Below, piece after piece: positions 43,375 to 55,095 of a stretch of 64,000 nt of DNA. The notes under the pieces are model-generated. The model saw only the letters and a list, made by a program, of their open reading frames with translations, made no database searches and was not told the origin of the DNA. The translations under genes and the position numbers were made by a program. Where the stretch lies: the NCBI GenBank assembly GCA_034509755.1, contig CM067539.1, positions 56,244,513-56,308,512 on the forward strand. The letters are read 5' to 3'. Origin of the DNA: Anisodus tanguticus (taxonomy: Eukaryota > Streptophyta > Magnoliopsida > Solanales > Solanaceae). Position 1 is the first letter of the stretch. Each line of letters starts with the position of its first letter.

Positions 43375-43985
43375 TTTCTCCATACAAAGATCGTTAGATT
43401 ACCTCCAAAATTTGTGAGTTGATTGTTTAATTAGTGACTCAACTTGTAGACGTAATTGATCATTAAAGTCACTTATCTTTCGAAAGCCATCTTACTTTAC
43501 CTAGTTAGCTAGCCTTCATGGTTATCCTATCTGAAAATACAACTTACGGTAACTGTATAGTGAAGTAACAACTGTAAATTTTACGAAGAAATATCAAAGA
43601 AACTAAAATCAGTACTTTGAATTTATTTAAGACCCAGCCCACCCTAAACCCGACCCCACTTATTAGTAAAAGTTTATGGGCATTTGTTATATAGTCGAAC
43701 CAAATAAATGAGTCGGATTTAGGATGGACTGGTCCTAAATAAATCCAAGTACTTATTTTAATAGTTTCCCCATAAAATTACAAACCATATAACTAAATAT
43801 GTACCTGAAGTTATATTTTCGACTAAGGTGACCATGGAGATTAACTAGGTAGAGTAAAATAATTTTTGAGAGACAAAACATAGATAAGTAATTTTAATGA
43901 CCAATTACTACAAGTCAAAGTTAAATGACTATTCAGGCAATCTACTCCAAAATTTGCCAGAGACATAATGTTAAGCTTCCATACC
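43375..43985. repeat. Large imperfect palindrome (foldback element), about 600 bases
   Basis: The left arm (about 43375-43655) is matched in reverse by the right arm (about 43705-43985). Paired blocks include 'taattgatcattaaagtcac' / 'aattttaatgaccaatta' and 'cagcccaccctaaacccgac' / 'gtcggatttaggatggactg'. The loop is about 50 bases around 43680. Arms differ at perhaps one in five positions by eye. No ORF. Confidence 0.65.
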
Positions 43986-44657
43986 CCCAACAACTAGATA
44001 GAGTAACATGGCTAGATCTAATTATGATATAGGAAGGTGCATGGCAAGATCTATAGTTAGTACTATTGTACTTCTAAGTACGTGGGAAAATTATTTTTTG
44101 GTGTGTGTGGGTGGGGTGGGGGGATGGTTCTTTTTCTGTCTTTTTTCATGTTCTAGATACGTCTATTTCATTGTACAAATACTTCAGCTTACCTAATAGA
44201 AAATTTTATATTTTTCACAATTATTTTTCAGTTTGTGTTTTTTTATTCCTTGGACAGATGAAACCACTTCATATCCAGACAAATATTTTTGAAAAAATAA
44301 GAAGAAGAATAAACAATCAACTAAAAAACAAGGATGGGTCACTTATCCAAATAATTGTAAGACTTTGACCTTCCAAACTTAACTTAGATCCATGTTATAC
44401 CAATTAAAGTGGCCCTAGGAAAATTTTGAACTTTCAGAATCTCTAGGTGGACCAATTTTATTTGCATGTACACTGACATAAGAATGGTTTTGTTCACAAA
44501 GCTCAAAGATCATATTTCAAGAAGCTGCTCCACGGATTAATATTTTTTTCCATTCATATTTTTGTTGTTTAGTAAGTCTAATTAACCCTAAATTGTCATT
44601 GATTAAAGAATACACTTTAAGTCCCTCTCAATTATCTACATAAGCAGGAAATGTTTA
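43986..44657. other. Intergenic, no gene seen
   Basis: A T/G-rich tract at 44100-44125 and an ORF at 44105-44368 without resemblance to known proteins. Confidence 0.45.
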
Positions 44658-44947
44658 GTTTATATATGCCAAAAGCATAATTCTTTTTACATTTCTGTTA
44701 GATACATAACATAATTAATTAATTAAAAGTGTATTCAATCAAACAACTTACAACAACAACATATCTAGACTAATCCCACAATTGGGATATGTGGAAGGTA
44801 GAGTTTATATACGCCAAAAGCATAATTCTTTTACATTTTTGTTAGATACATAACATAATTAAGTAATTAAAAGTTGTTCAATCTAACAACTTACAACAAC
44901 AACATACCCAAACTAATCCCACAACTGGGATCTGTGGAAGGTAGTGT
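44658..44947. repeat. Tandem duplication of a 145-base unit with a TS-SINE-like segment
   Basis: Units 44658-44802 and 44803-44947 share 'gtttatata(t/c)gccaaaag' starts and 'acaacaacaaca-taatcccaca' ends. The 'caacaacaacatacc-aatcccaca-tggg' block resembles the end of a SINE-like repeat common in solanaceous DNA. Confidence 0.6.
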
Positions 44948-45375
44948 TCAACCTAACAACTTAAAATTTTATTTGAGATGATCACACAATTTAACATCTC
45001 ATCAGAGCAGACAAGATGTCCTAGTTTCAAATTCTTACCGCCACCCAACAAAAAACAAAAAAAAAAAAATTCAATGTGTTTGGCTAATGAAAAAGAATCA
45101 GTCATAATATAATTAATTAAAAATGTGCTCTCTCTCTAATAACTTAATAAGCTTTTAGTTAAGATGATCATACACTTGAACAATTTTCAGTTATCTAATT
45201 ATTAATTATCGATAAATTGTTGATCGTAATAAGTAAGATTAGTAACCAAAAAAATATGACATGTAATTTATTATAGCAAGTTAAAAGTACATTGAAAGTG
45301 TAATATTTTCTTACATTGCCAGTATAGGTAAGTTAAATTCAAATGTTGAAAATGCCAAAACAAAATCAATTTTCT
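44948..45375. other. 3' flank of the PUB-like gene
   Basis: AT-rich; no other gene. It should contain the 3' UTR and polyadenylation signals of the minus-strand PUB-like gene, but I cannot single one out. Confidence 0.4.
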
Positions 45376-46737
45376 TTATGAAGGATAAGAAGAGAGCAAA
45401 TGAGGAGGAAGAAAAGAAGAATCTCTCCAAACCCTAGAATGTAACCTTAGAATTTCTTTTGCTTTCTCCTTGGTCTTTGAACAACTATCCACTTGAATCA
45501 CCAAACACAACTTTGAGACCACTCCCACTTGCAACATCTCTTGCAGAACCCTACAAGTTGCTGAGAATTTCGAAATGGAAGAAAGTATCCTCACTGCCCT
45601 ATCACTTGCCACTTGAGAAACCCTAAGAATTTTCTTGGAAACAATGGCTAATCCTGCCCCATGGTTCAACAACTCAGCCCGGCCCTCGGCGCAGCTACAA
45701 AGTTGGTGTAAAATTGAAAGTATCAATTCACAAGATCTTCTTTCTGTTGTATCAAGAAGAAGCTCAATTAGGGTTGAAATTGCTCCAACTTCAATTGCTT
45801 TGATTCTATTTCTGCCCCATGGACAAAGTTCCACTAGTAATTTGAGTGCAGCCTTGGTGGCTTGTTGTGAGATTAATTTGTTATTCAAAAAAGACAATAT
45901 TTCTTTAAAATATTCTTGTTTTGCACCAATTAATTGCCCTGGATCAGCCACATTGAAAGCTGATTTTAATAGCATTATTGTATATGCTCGAGATTGGTAA
46001 TTCCCGCATTTCAAGAAATGCAATAAAGAATCCAAGAAAAGTTCGTCTTTAGAGACGAACTTTTTTAGATCTTCATCAGAGGGATTAAGATGGAAGAGAA
46101 TATCCAGTGCTTCATCACTTGCTTTAGTGTGGTACTCCAGTGGCGTACGGAGTGCAAGCAGTGTTGGATTATCATCACAACTCAATTTGGATATTTCTGA
46201 ATCCTTTTGTGAAACAATGACGGATGACATTTTTTGTAAAAGGGTGTCTCCGCCACTGACGAACTCTAAATCTTCAACAGAAGCCACTTCTTTCTTCATT
46301 ATAATTGAAGCTAAGAAATCTACAACCCCACATGATTCTAAGCACTTCTTGTTGCTCTCACTTGCATGGGCAATAGATCTAAGTTTCATCAAGCAAGAAA
46401 GTTGCATTTGTGGGGATTCCATGGCTTCTTTAAGGAGTTTTAAAACATGGGATTTTGTAACTTGAGGCTTTGGAGTTGGAATCCGTTCAACACCATGGGA
46501 AGAATTCATGATGCACCAAGATTGGATCAGACGGTGGAGAGTGTGGTTAGGGGTGAGATCCGTGGTCAAAGTCAACTCTTGTTTTGTCACGGGACAAGTT
46601 ATGTTCTTGCACTTGATTAGCCATTTCTCTATGTTCTCCCTGTCATAAGTTATTCCAGTTGATGTTGTGACTGGATCCCTCATTAGTTGCATTGAGATTG
46701 GACAAAGAAAAAAGTCGGGAACCTCAACTTCTTCCAT
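45376..46737 (-). CDS. U-box E3 ubiquitin ligase, PUB22/23/24-like
   Basis: An intact single-exon frame of 453 codons. Residues about 7-80 are a U-box (FFLCPISMQLMRDPV, TGITYDRENIEKWL, CPVTKQ, LTPNHTLHRLIQSWC), which recruits the E2 enzyme. GVERIPTPKP after the U-box and the short Ser/Tyr-Pro-Ser end are typical of the PUB22/23/24 group. Residues about 120-430 are Leu-rich helical armadillo-like repeats for substrate binding. Length and lack of introns match the group, whose Arabidopsis members dampen pattern-triggered immunity and drought responses in the cytoplasm. It is the only intact host gene seen here. The subgroup assignment is by motif; the exact orthologue is not determined. Confidence 0.93.
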   Translation of the reverse strand: MEEVEVPDFFLCPISMQLMRDPVTTSTGITYDRENIEKWLIKCKNITCPVTKQELTLTTDLTPNHTLHRLIQSWCIMNSSHGVERIPTPKPQVTKSHVLKLLKEAMESPQMQLSCLMKLRSIAHASESNKKCLESCGVVDFLASIIMKKEVASVEDLEFVSGGDTLLQKMSSVIVSQKDSEISKLSCDDNPTLLALRTPLEYHTKASDEALDILFHLNPSDEDLKKFVSKDELFLDSLLHFLKCGNYQSRAYTIMLLKSAFNVADPGQLIGAKQEYFKEILSFLNNKLISQQATKAALKLLVELCPWGRNRIKAIEVGAISTLIELLLDTTERRSCELILSILHQLCSCAEGRAELLNHGAGLAIVSKKILRVSQVASDRAVRILSSISKFSATCRVLQEMLQVGVVSKLCLVIQVDSCSKTKEKAKEILRLHSRVWRDSSFLPPHLLSSYPS

Positions 46738-47279
46738 ATCTGTTGGTCGAGATTTCTCTATCCTTAACCAAATATTCCGTATTTGATTCCCAATAATGAA
46801 GAATTTCTTGGTAAAGAGAATACTTTTAACTCGTTGGTGGATATATCGGTCACGAATTTGAATTAGTCAAGTTAATAAGCTAATGATACTAATACTGATC
46901 CGAAGCAAAGGCAAAACTCCAAAAGTACAAGAATAAGTTCCTACTTTATGGAAGAAAGAGAGTGACACAAATATTATTTCAAAAACTTGACAATTCCTTC
47001 TAGAAACAGACAGAAGATAAAAAGACCAGTACCCGTCAAGCTACTATTTTGGATAGATAATACAGACGTTACTACTTGAATGGTTAACCAAAAAATTGAT
47101 TTTCTTTTTCAAGAACAAGTAAGAGATTGATCTTTTGAAGTAATTGACCAATAGTTTATGAAGGGAGGGAAAAGAAATGAGTGTATTTTGATGGAAATAA
47201 AGTGAAAATTTTGAAAGGTTGAAGGAATTGAAATGTTGGTGATAGATTTGAGTGGGGAAAAGAAGAAAATAGTTCTTAG
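46738..47279 (-). other. Putative 5' leader of the PUB-like gene
   Basis: About 540 bases between the TATA-like motif and the start codon. It is pyrimidine-rich on the coding strand in its first half and has small upstream ORFs (for example 47044-47358 overlapping it). An intron in the leader is possible, but I see no clear pair of splice sites. Confidence 0.35.
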
Positions 47280-47287
47280 TATATATA
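47280..47287 (-). promoter_or_regulatory. Candidate TATA box of the PUB-like gene
   Basis: TATATATA, followed on the minus strand by pyrimidine-rich sequence typical of plant leaders. A W-box core TTGACT lies upstream at 47350-47355 (minus), the target of WRKY factors, which would fit pathogen-inducible expression of this group. A nearer TATA cannot be excluded. Confidence 0.4.
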
Positions 47288-48307
47288 CTTGTGAAGAGAA
47301 GTAAAGAGGATTGCATGCAATAAGATGCAAATTGATAAAGGGAAAGGGAAGTCAACACACAGAAATTCAGAAAAGAGAAAGTGAATCAGAACAAGGAGTA
47401 AGGGGCTCTTAATGGTCTTTTTCCAATATTTTGGAAAATTAATTGAATATAATATTATTTTAAGAAAACAAAAATGGTTCATATACTAATGGGGGATTCC
47501 TTCAATTCAATATGCTTCATGTGCAATCTTTCACAAGGCTTAATGGTGTCCCCTGTTGTTCACTTGGAACATACATGTGAAAAATATTATTTCTAGTTTA
47601 ATCTCTTTGATTTCTTAACTAATTCTAGAGCTAACTAAGTTTTTTGTTTTTTTGTCAATGATTTTTCATGTTCTTAAAAATATGTAATTAACTAGAAGTA
47701 ATTGTGACTTTTGGGAATCAAGCGATTAAAAATGTATATACACAATGTACACATGCACATACATATTTATGTATGTACATACTTACATATAGAAATACAC
47801 ACAAGTAAATACATAAATATATAAATAAATGAACAAACAAACACTTAACTATACTTAATTTTAACCTTCTAGCTTTACTAGATTAAAGTGACCATATGAT
47901 AGATATGTGAGTATCCAAAATATTGCATATTAATTAGAGAAAACTCAAAAGGTTCTTTGAATACACAATTGACTAAAATGTTGTTTATGTACAAATCATC
48001 TTCATAAATAACGGAAAGTTGCATTATAATATTGCATGAAAGAGCGGGAATTAAGTTCATCATCCCTAACACTTCATTTCCTCAAACCAAAATATTCGAA
48101 ATCTTGTCTCCTATTTTGTAATTTATGATGGATAAAAGAAAATTGTAGAAAAACTAAGAGACGACTTATTGGATAGATGAATTAATGCATGAGACACATT
48201 GGGGGAAACAATCGGTGTTGGTTTTTGTGCTCACGGCTGAGGGTACCCCTTTATTGACCTTTTTGAATTGATCTATTGCATTGACAAAAAATAAAAATAG
48301 TTTATTA
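47288..48307. other. PUB-like gene upstream region and intergenic DNA
   Basis: Contains the W-box noted above and a degenerate (ATAC/ACAT)n tract at about 47730-47850. No other gene. Confidence 0.45.
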
Positions 48308-48729
48308 CTTCATTAATTCACTTTTACTTATCAATTATTCTAAAAATAAATTTTTACTTTTACTAGTCACTTTTCACATATTAAGGGAAGATAACTTTTC
48401 TCTTCTATTTTATCCTTAATTTATTTACTATCGAGACTTCTTGAAATTGTAAATCAATTTTAGCTAAACCAATACTTTGTATTGGAATTGACACACACCT
48501 CTTAATTAAAGAGATAGATGAGTTGTAAAGTACTACTAATATCTATAAAAACTTAATGTTAAACCTTAAAACTTCATACTAGCTCTAATAATTACGTATG
48601 GAAATTTGATTTCAATTTTTGAGATTTTTTATCAATTAATAGGGGTATTGTGGTAAAATGTGTATCAATCATTGTTTCTTAAGTGGCGTGAAAAGTCCAA
48701 AAGTGACAAGTAAAAGTGAACGGAGGGAG
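48308..48729. mobile_element. Stowaway-like MITE 1
   Basis: The right end GTGACAAGTAAAAGTGAACGGAGGGAG (read in parts) is the classic Stowaway terminus CTCCCTCCGTTCAC in reverse. The left end 'ttcacttttacttatc' (about 48326-48342) matches it with decay at the very tip. No coding capacity. Confidence 0.65.
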
Positions 48730-48731
48730 TA

Positions 48732-49084
48732 CTCCGTCTAGTTTTACTTGTCACATATTGACTTTACACGTTTATTAAGGAGCCAAAATTAGAATGGAAA
48801 GTTTACCATATTATCCCTAATTATTGCAAATTACCTAATAATTAAAATCAATTAAAGCTCACAAAAAAAAACGTGCAACCAACTAATTAAGTAATGAGTT
48901 CCAACAATTCACATATTCCGATAAAAAAGTAGTGTTGGAGAAAAGAATTGAAAATTTTGACTTATTAATTACTAAGGGTAAAATAGGAAAAAAATGATAA
49001 ATTATCTCTTGATTTACTAAAGTGGACAAGTAAAATTGGAAAATTATTTTTAATATAATGGACAAGTAAAACTAGATGCAGGGA
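48732..49084. mobile_element. Stowaway-like MITE 2
   Basis: The left end CTCCGTCTAGTTTTACTTGTC is matched in reverse by the right end GACAAGTAAAACTAGATGCAG. It starts immediately after a TA shared with MITE 1. No coding capacity. Confidence 0.7.
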
Positions 49085-49559
49085 ATAATATATTTATTAT
49101 ATTATTGATAAGGATTGTGGTGGAGTAGTAAATACTCATTCATTCTTAATTAGAGATCTTTTATTCAGTCCTGCGTTCGGAATTGTTTTTGTTAGGTAGT
49201 GTTTTACTCCTAACGGGGGACTTTCCGACATCGTCTTTGTTAGGGAGTGCTTTACTCCTACTATGAGACTTTCTGGTGCAAATTTAAATTTACTCAAGTC
49301 TCAATGCAGATACTGAATATATATATACACACCTACTAAGTTAAGTTAAACTACTAATTTCATGCGTCTGACCTCAATAAACGAACGTGAATCAACAGAA
49401 GTTGCCATGCTGGGTGCCGACAATCGCTTAGATCTAATTATATTACTATCGACAAAGTTTTATCACCCAAGTTTGGGCAACACTCTAACATTACCCTATT
49501 GTGTATATCTTGTGTATATGAGGGTCTTAACTCACTGTTTTTCATCACAGTTTTGCTCA
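49085..49559. other. Intergenic with a short tandem duplication
   Basis: At 49188-49275 the block 'ttgttaggtagtgttttactcctaa' recurs as 'ttgttagggagtgctttactcctac', followed in both by a 'gactttc' word, about 55 bases apart. No gene. Confidence 0.5.
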
Positions 49560-50332
49560 CTGTTTTGAGCTATTTTCTGGCTATTTTGCTTACTGTTTTG
49601 TGCTGAATTTCAGTCACGTATGTGTGCTATATTGCTATATCGAATTGAGCCAAATGAGGCATCAATATATAGCATGGAGGAGGGCTGCCCAACAGCCACA
49701 AACAAGGCAGTTGAAAGCCATTAGTGAGGGTTGTTAATGGCCATTAGGAGGCAGAATAATGGGTGGTTTATGGGTTGTTCATGGCCATTGAAGAAGGGCT
49801 GATAATGGAGGAGTTAATCAGCCAAGTAATGGCTGATCAACTTTCCAGAAACTCTAGGGACCAAACTGTAAATAATAAGCAATTTGGGGTCTAAAAAGAT
49901 AATATCAAAAAGTCCCCACAGCCCACAGCCCACGACCCGAGACCGGACGGGCGGGCGGCGGCGCGCGCGTGTGGGCTTAGCCTTGAACCCAAGCACATCT
50001 AGGTCCTCCCTCCTTTAAACACATGGGATACCCCTTGGGGTCCCAAACCCTTTACCACATTAGAGACTTTTATAGAGAGCAATTCTTCCTATTCCCACCG
50101 ATGTGGTAGATTTGTCCCACACCACATTTCCATGCCTTAAACACCTTACTTCGTGGACCAATATCTCTTTCATTTCTCAACGAAATTTGACGATTCTTGG
50201 CCCTACGGTCATCTACTCACTTAGTAGATTATGCATGTGTGAAGAGACAAAGCCTCCAACATGCGGAACACTAGTGTTTAATTCATCAAAGATGGGTGGA
50301 CGCATCTCCCCGCCAAAGACAAATTTCCAACA
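49560..50332 (-). repeat. LTR-like repeat, copy 2 (pair of 34290-35105)
   Basis: On the minus strand it begins TGTTGGAAATTTGTC (50332), with TATA-like CTATAAAAG at about 50072-50080 and a GC-rich stretch at 49946-49971. It has no internal element sequence next to it. Transcription from it would run toward the intergenic region, not toward the PUB-like gene promoter. Confidence 0.5.
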
Positions 50333-51689
50333 ATAGATTTAATGTAATCTAATCAATATTACTTAGAGTCGAAAATGATAAACAAAAGTTTTCTGCTCGC
50401 ATTTCGGTCACTTTTACTTTCGGCCTCTGAATTGGCTTCGAAGGATTCTCTCTTATGGATTTGACTTCTATTTAAGACTTTTGAATATTGAATCTAACTA
50501 CCAACAACGGAATAAAATGAAATTCTACCAGTGTGTATGTAATACAACCAACATTCTCTATGTTCAATGCTTTTGGCAAGATGCAAACCTAGAATCATCA
50601 ATAGTTTCAGTCAGGATTTCTCTACAAGTTGATCGCTAAGGAAAAATATCATAACGCCCTTGTTACCTTTATTTATGTGATATTTGAATGAGAGATTTGT
50701 AAATATCCAAAATTTTCTCTAGCTCGAAGAATTCGTTTGATTCTCTCTATAAAAATCGTGAAAGAAAAAAGTGAATCTCTCCTCGCGCCGTCGTTGTCGC
50801 TCAGCTCGGCTTAAGATTTGAATTTGAATTTAAATTTGGATATGAATTAGGAATTGGATAAATGATCCGACTGACTGATATATATTTTAGATCAAATCTA
50901 TTTTGCTAAAACTACTCTCTTATTTATTAACAGTTCCCCAATTTGAATTTTCTCTTTATAAACAGGCATTTTCGCGAAAAGCCACCTGAAAGAGTTGCAT
51001 CTCTTCGAATTGGACTAAACCTTCAGGTTATAAAAATAGGAGTTCCTCTGATTTTTTCCTTACAAAATGTTTTGCAATCTCTCTTATTTCTTCATAATAC
51101 TTTCTACACAAAACAATAAGGTCTAAGTGTGGTTCGACTGATTCTTTGAGTTCGCTGCACATGGGCATTTGAGGTACCGCTAAACCAATAATGGTAATGT
51201 AGAACCCCATACTTTTCATCGTGTGTACGACAAAGTTAAAATTGACAAACTTACTTGCATATGAAAGAATGAGGTTATAGTTACTGCCTAAGGGTGGAAG
51301 TGTATGAAAATATTAAGTTTATTTAGAGTAAATGAGATTCGTAAGCTAATGAGACGTCAGATAAAATTAGACAACCTACTAGTTTTATTTATATCTTTCA
51401 CATACTTGATTAGACGTCTTATGTGCTTGATCTAATTGTTCACATGTTCAACTCCCTTGCACGTCCTATTAGATTACACATCCTACTTATTTCACAACGT
51501 ACATTTTAAAGGAGGACGACACATGTGTTTAATAGAAATCAACAAACTTCTAGGTTAAGTAGGTGACAAGTAGGTGATGCACCTACTTAAAATGTGTGGA
51601 TTAAGTTAAAGAAAGGAAAAAGGGAAAAGAATCAAGGGGCTCGGTTGGGCATCGGTTTAGGGCCTTATAAGGCCAAAAATTAGATTTTA
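50333..51689. other. Intergenic, no supported gene
   Basis: A minus-strand ORF of 63 codons at 51028-51219 is somewhat Lys/Glu-rich but matches nothing I know. Confidence 0.4.
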
Positions 51690-51848
51690 CTTTCTTCATT
51701 CATTTATCTTTCTCTCTCCGTCTCTCTCTCTCTCTCTTTTTATACGATCTGCTGCAACAAAGCATCCATGGAATATCCCTTTTCTTCATGATTTATTTTA
51801 GTTCTCATGGTAGCCATGGACCCTCCTTCATCCTCCAGAGCTCAAGGT
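51690..51848 (+). promoter_or_regulatory. Possible promoter, leader and first exon of a host gene, low confidence
   Basis: A (CT)n tract (51709-51738) is followed by ATG-containing sequence and 'gctcaagGTAATATT', a fair splice donor at about 51846. The short frame before it reads MVAMDPPSSSRAQ. A gypsy LTR begins 270 bases downstream (52119), so any gene here would be interrupted. No downstream exon is visible. Confidence 0.2.
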
Positions 51849-52118
51849 AATATTCTTTATCTTTCTCTTTCACACAAATAAGGCAACCGTCACTTGATTC
51901 TATCTAGGTTTCTAAGTGTTCTTTTCATTAACTAAGGCAGCAAAAGGGAAAATCCTATAGTGTTAGTGCTACTCCTCTCTTCTATTTGGTTGCTGGGGTT
52001 AGAGTTTCCATTGAGTTGAATTGAAGTGAAGATAGAGTCTATTCTTGATATTAGAGGTAAGAATCTATGTTTGCCCTTTCCATGTGTGTAAGCTAATTTC
52101 AGCTTTAGACATGCTTAG

Positions 52119-54898
52119 TGTAATGACCCGTCTGTTCATTTTTAGTTTAAGACCATTATTTTCTTGTTTAATCCTTTTTGTAGACTCTATGTGGAGTTTG
52201 TGATGTACTGAGATATGTGGCATGGATTCCGAGGTCCATTTATATGCATTTTATATGAAAATCCAAAACTAGAAACTTAGAGTTGTATAGTTTGACTCAA
52301 AGTTGAGTTTTGGCTAAATGGGTTCGTTTCTGAGTTTCGTCACTTCCGGTAGTTCCGAAGGGTCATTTACGACTTAGACGAGTCATTAGTTGTCTTTTTG
52401 AGAAAATTAGATGTATTTTTTGGCCTTATTTATTAAGTTTGAATTTTGATTTCTCCCGGATGGTTCTTTAGAAAAGTATGACTTAGCTCGATTGAATTGG
52501 AAATCCAAGGGTACGAGTGAATTTGTAGCACTGTTTACCTTAGATAAGTATGTCTATTTGGCGTCTGGGGTTTTCTCGAGAGTGTTTCAGGTGTTGGATA
52601 GGAATTTAGGATTGTTTTCCCATTGTTGTTGTTGTGGTGTCTAACTCGGCGGCACAAGTGTCTGCTCTGGCGTGTTCGCCTCGGTGAGTGGTTGGCTCGC
52701 TGAAGTAAGAGTTTGGAAATCGTGAGTTTTCGCCTGGGTCAGGGGTCTATCCGCCGGGGCGAGTCCGCTCTCGCAGAGTCGTGTTCACCGTAGTGCTGAG
52801 GTGAGGTGTTAAGTGACACCGCCTCAGCGGAGTCTTGTTCGCCTTAGCGGGTCCACTCCAGCGCGAATCACTATATCAGGTGTTCTATAAATTCCTTAGG
52901 TCATATTTGCTTTCCCAAATTAGAATATCTCAAATCTAGAGCCGCCATAGAGCATTTCCAGAAGTCTAAAGAACATTTTCATCCTTGGGGTCAATGATTC
53001 TTCCTTTGTGAATTAAGTTTATGCTTCTAAGTTCTTTAATAATGGTGATATAGCATTATTATAAGTTGGGAAAGATGAGTTATGCATTCTTGTGAGAATA
53101 ATAGAGTTAAATCAAGGATTAATGAATTTGTTTACTTGTATTAATGTAAATTAGTGTTGGATATGATTGGATGATCATGTTATAAGGCTTAATTTGGGTG
53201 TAGAAACCTATTCCAATTGGGGAATTTTTTTTTGGGTTTCCAATTTGGGGCTTTTTGTATATTATCCAATTGAGGGTTCAAATGTGTATAGATTTTCAAT
53301 TAACTTAAGGGTGTGACCTCCTAGTATGTATTCTTGGTATTTGAGTATTAAAGTTTGAGTCTTGGTAGTGTGGGCCCGGGGGTGATATTTAAATCTTGCT
53401 TTTGTTGCGTAAGATTTATATTAACGATTAAATATGTGTGATTAGACTTTGACTCTCACGAGGTGTAGAGGAAGGGCAAGTCTATCACTGAGGCTTGATT
53501 GTGTGGCACTCCTATTCGGCTTAGAGGTAGGCTACGATTTATTTTTTTGAAACTTCAATAGTAGTATGTAATTAGTTATAAATATTGAGGGGTATTAGGC
53601 GTGTTTGTGGGTCCCACTCAGCTGGTTGTGATGAACGTTTGAGTGGGTACCGATGTTGAACTGTGATGATGGGTGATTTGGGGAATCAACCTTGTGTTGG
53701 TTCCGACTGCTGCTTATTTGGGCTTATCGGCATGTTTCTCATTGTTTGTTTACTCATCACACATGCTTTCGATATGATATCATGATTTTTACTTGGATTA
53801 TATAAGTGTGTTATTGAATCTTGAAAGCATGTGACATATATCATCTCTATACTTGATTGCATTTCATTATATTTTGATATATTGCCTTACATTGTCATTT
53901 GCATTCATACACTTATAGTTCTGAGATATTGATGTGATAGTGGTATGAATATGATGTGGGTCCAAGAGGCTGGAAATGTAAGAATACTATGAGATTATGG
54001 AAACATTAAGATGATATTGATACGCGGGGAGCAGAGTTGCACACTTGCAACATGATGGGACATTACAGGGGGGTATATGGACTTCGCGGGTCCCCTATAG
54101 GTGTACGTATCATAATAAATCTTTGACATATTGTATACCGGATTTAGAAAGGTACCTGACATAAATACATTCATACCATACATATATATGCCATTTCATT
54201 GATAATTTGTGGTTGGACTTATATATGGAGTGATTGTTGATAACTTAACTGGATTCTGAACTTGAAAGGATTATACATGCTACTTGGATTATTATTGAAC
54301 TCTGTGAACAATATGTGGCTATATGACTTACTTGGATTATTGAACTATTAGTTTAGGATTACTTGGTGTCAACTTGATATTTATCTATAATTATGTATCT
54401 TCTGTCGTTGTCTGCCTATGATTTCCATGGAGGTATGTTGTGTACTCATGCTACACTCGTTGTATTCTTTTTAGATGCAGATTCAGAACCTTCCACCTCT
54501 GACAGACCACGTGGCTGAGTTAGAGCAGCTGACTTTCGGTATTCAGGGTGAGGATGCTACCTCAAGTATATCCTTATATGCTCTTTCTCTATTACAGTCT
54601 TTTATTTGCATTTGAGAGACATGTTTAGACTATGTATTCAGTTTTAGCATTTCGTTGCCCATTTCAGACTTATATCATATTTTTGTACTCTTGTATTCAC
54701 AGACTAGATCATTTGGGGGATTTTATGATTGTATCAGACCTATTATTCTTCTTCACCTTTATAGTATGAGACAACTTATGTAGTATTTTGTCATCATCTT
54801 CCTTTAATTATGTTGTATCATGTGAATAATTAGGAGTGGTTCGCCTACTGGTGGGATTATGTATGTGCCACCACAATTCCTGAAAAGGGGTAATGACA
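52119..54898 (+). repeat. Gypsy 5' LTR, 2.8 kb
   Basis: Begins TGTAATGACCCGTCTG and ends GTAATGACA, 4 bases before the primer site. It matches 60417-61628 and 62997-64000. It lacks about 30 bases near 54050 ('ttattcagccaa...') that the other two LTR copies keep. Confidence 0.85.
52885..52892 (+). promoter_or_regulatory. TATA box in the gypsy 5' LTR
   Basis: CTATAAAT, conserved in the 3' LTR (about 61181-61188). A CpG-rich block of about 240 bases with repeated 'cgcctcggcgag'-like words (52640-52870) lies directly upstream in both LTRs. Confidence 0.6.
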
Positions 54899-54902
54899 AA
54901 GT

Positions 54903-54915
54903 TGGTATCAGAGCC
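54903..54915 (+). other. Gypsy primer binding site
   Basis: TGGTATCAGAGCC, the exact initiator tRNA-Met complement. Confidence 0.85.
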
Positions 54916-55095
54916 CTATGTTAAACGGTCTTAAATACAAGAGTAATGTCTAGTAGAGTCTTGTTGATAGTTGCGGAGACATCCGTACTTATCTTTGAGA
55001 GGCTATGGGACATTTAGGAAATCTCAATTTCTTCATTCCTTTCGTGCTAAGTTGAATCAAATTGGTATCTGACCTTTGTTTTTATTCTTTCACAG

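Noticed and set aside
45635..46465. Plus-strand ORFs of 121 and 112 codons
   Set aside because: Shadows of the intact minus-strand PUB-like gene.
51028..51219. 63-codon minus-strand ORF
   Set aside because: Reasonable composition but no recognised family, no promoter or exon context; too little to call a gene.
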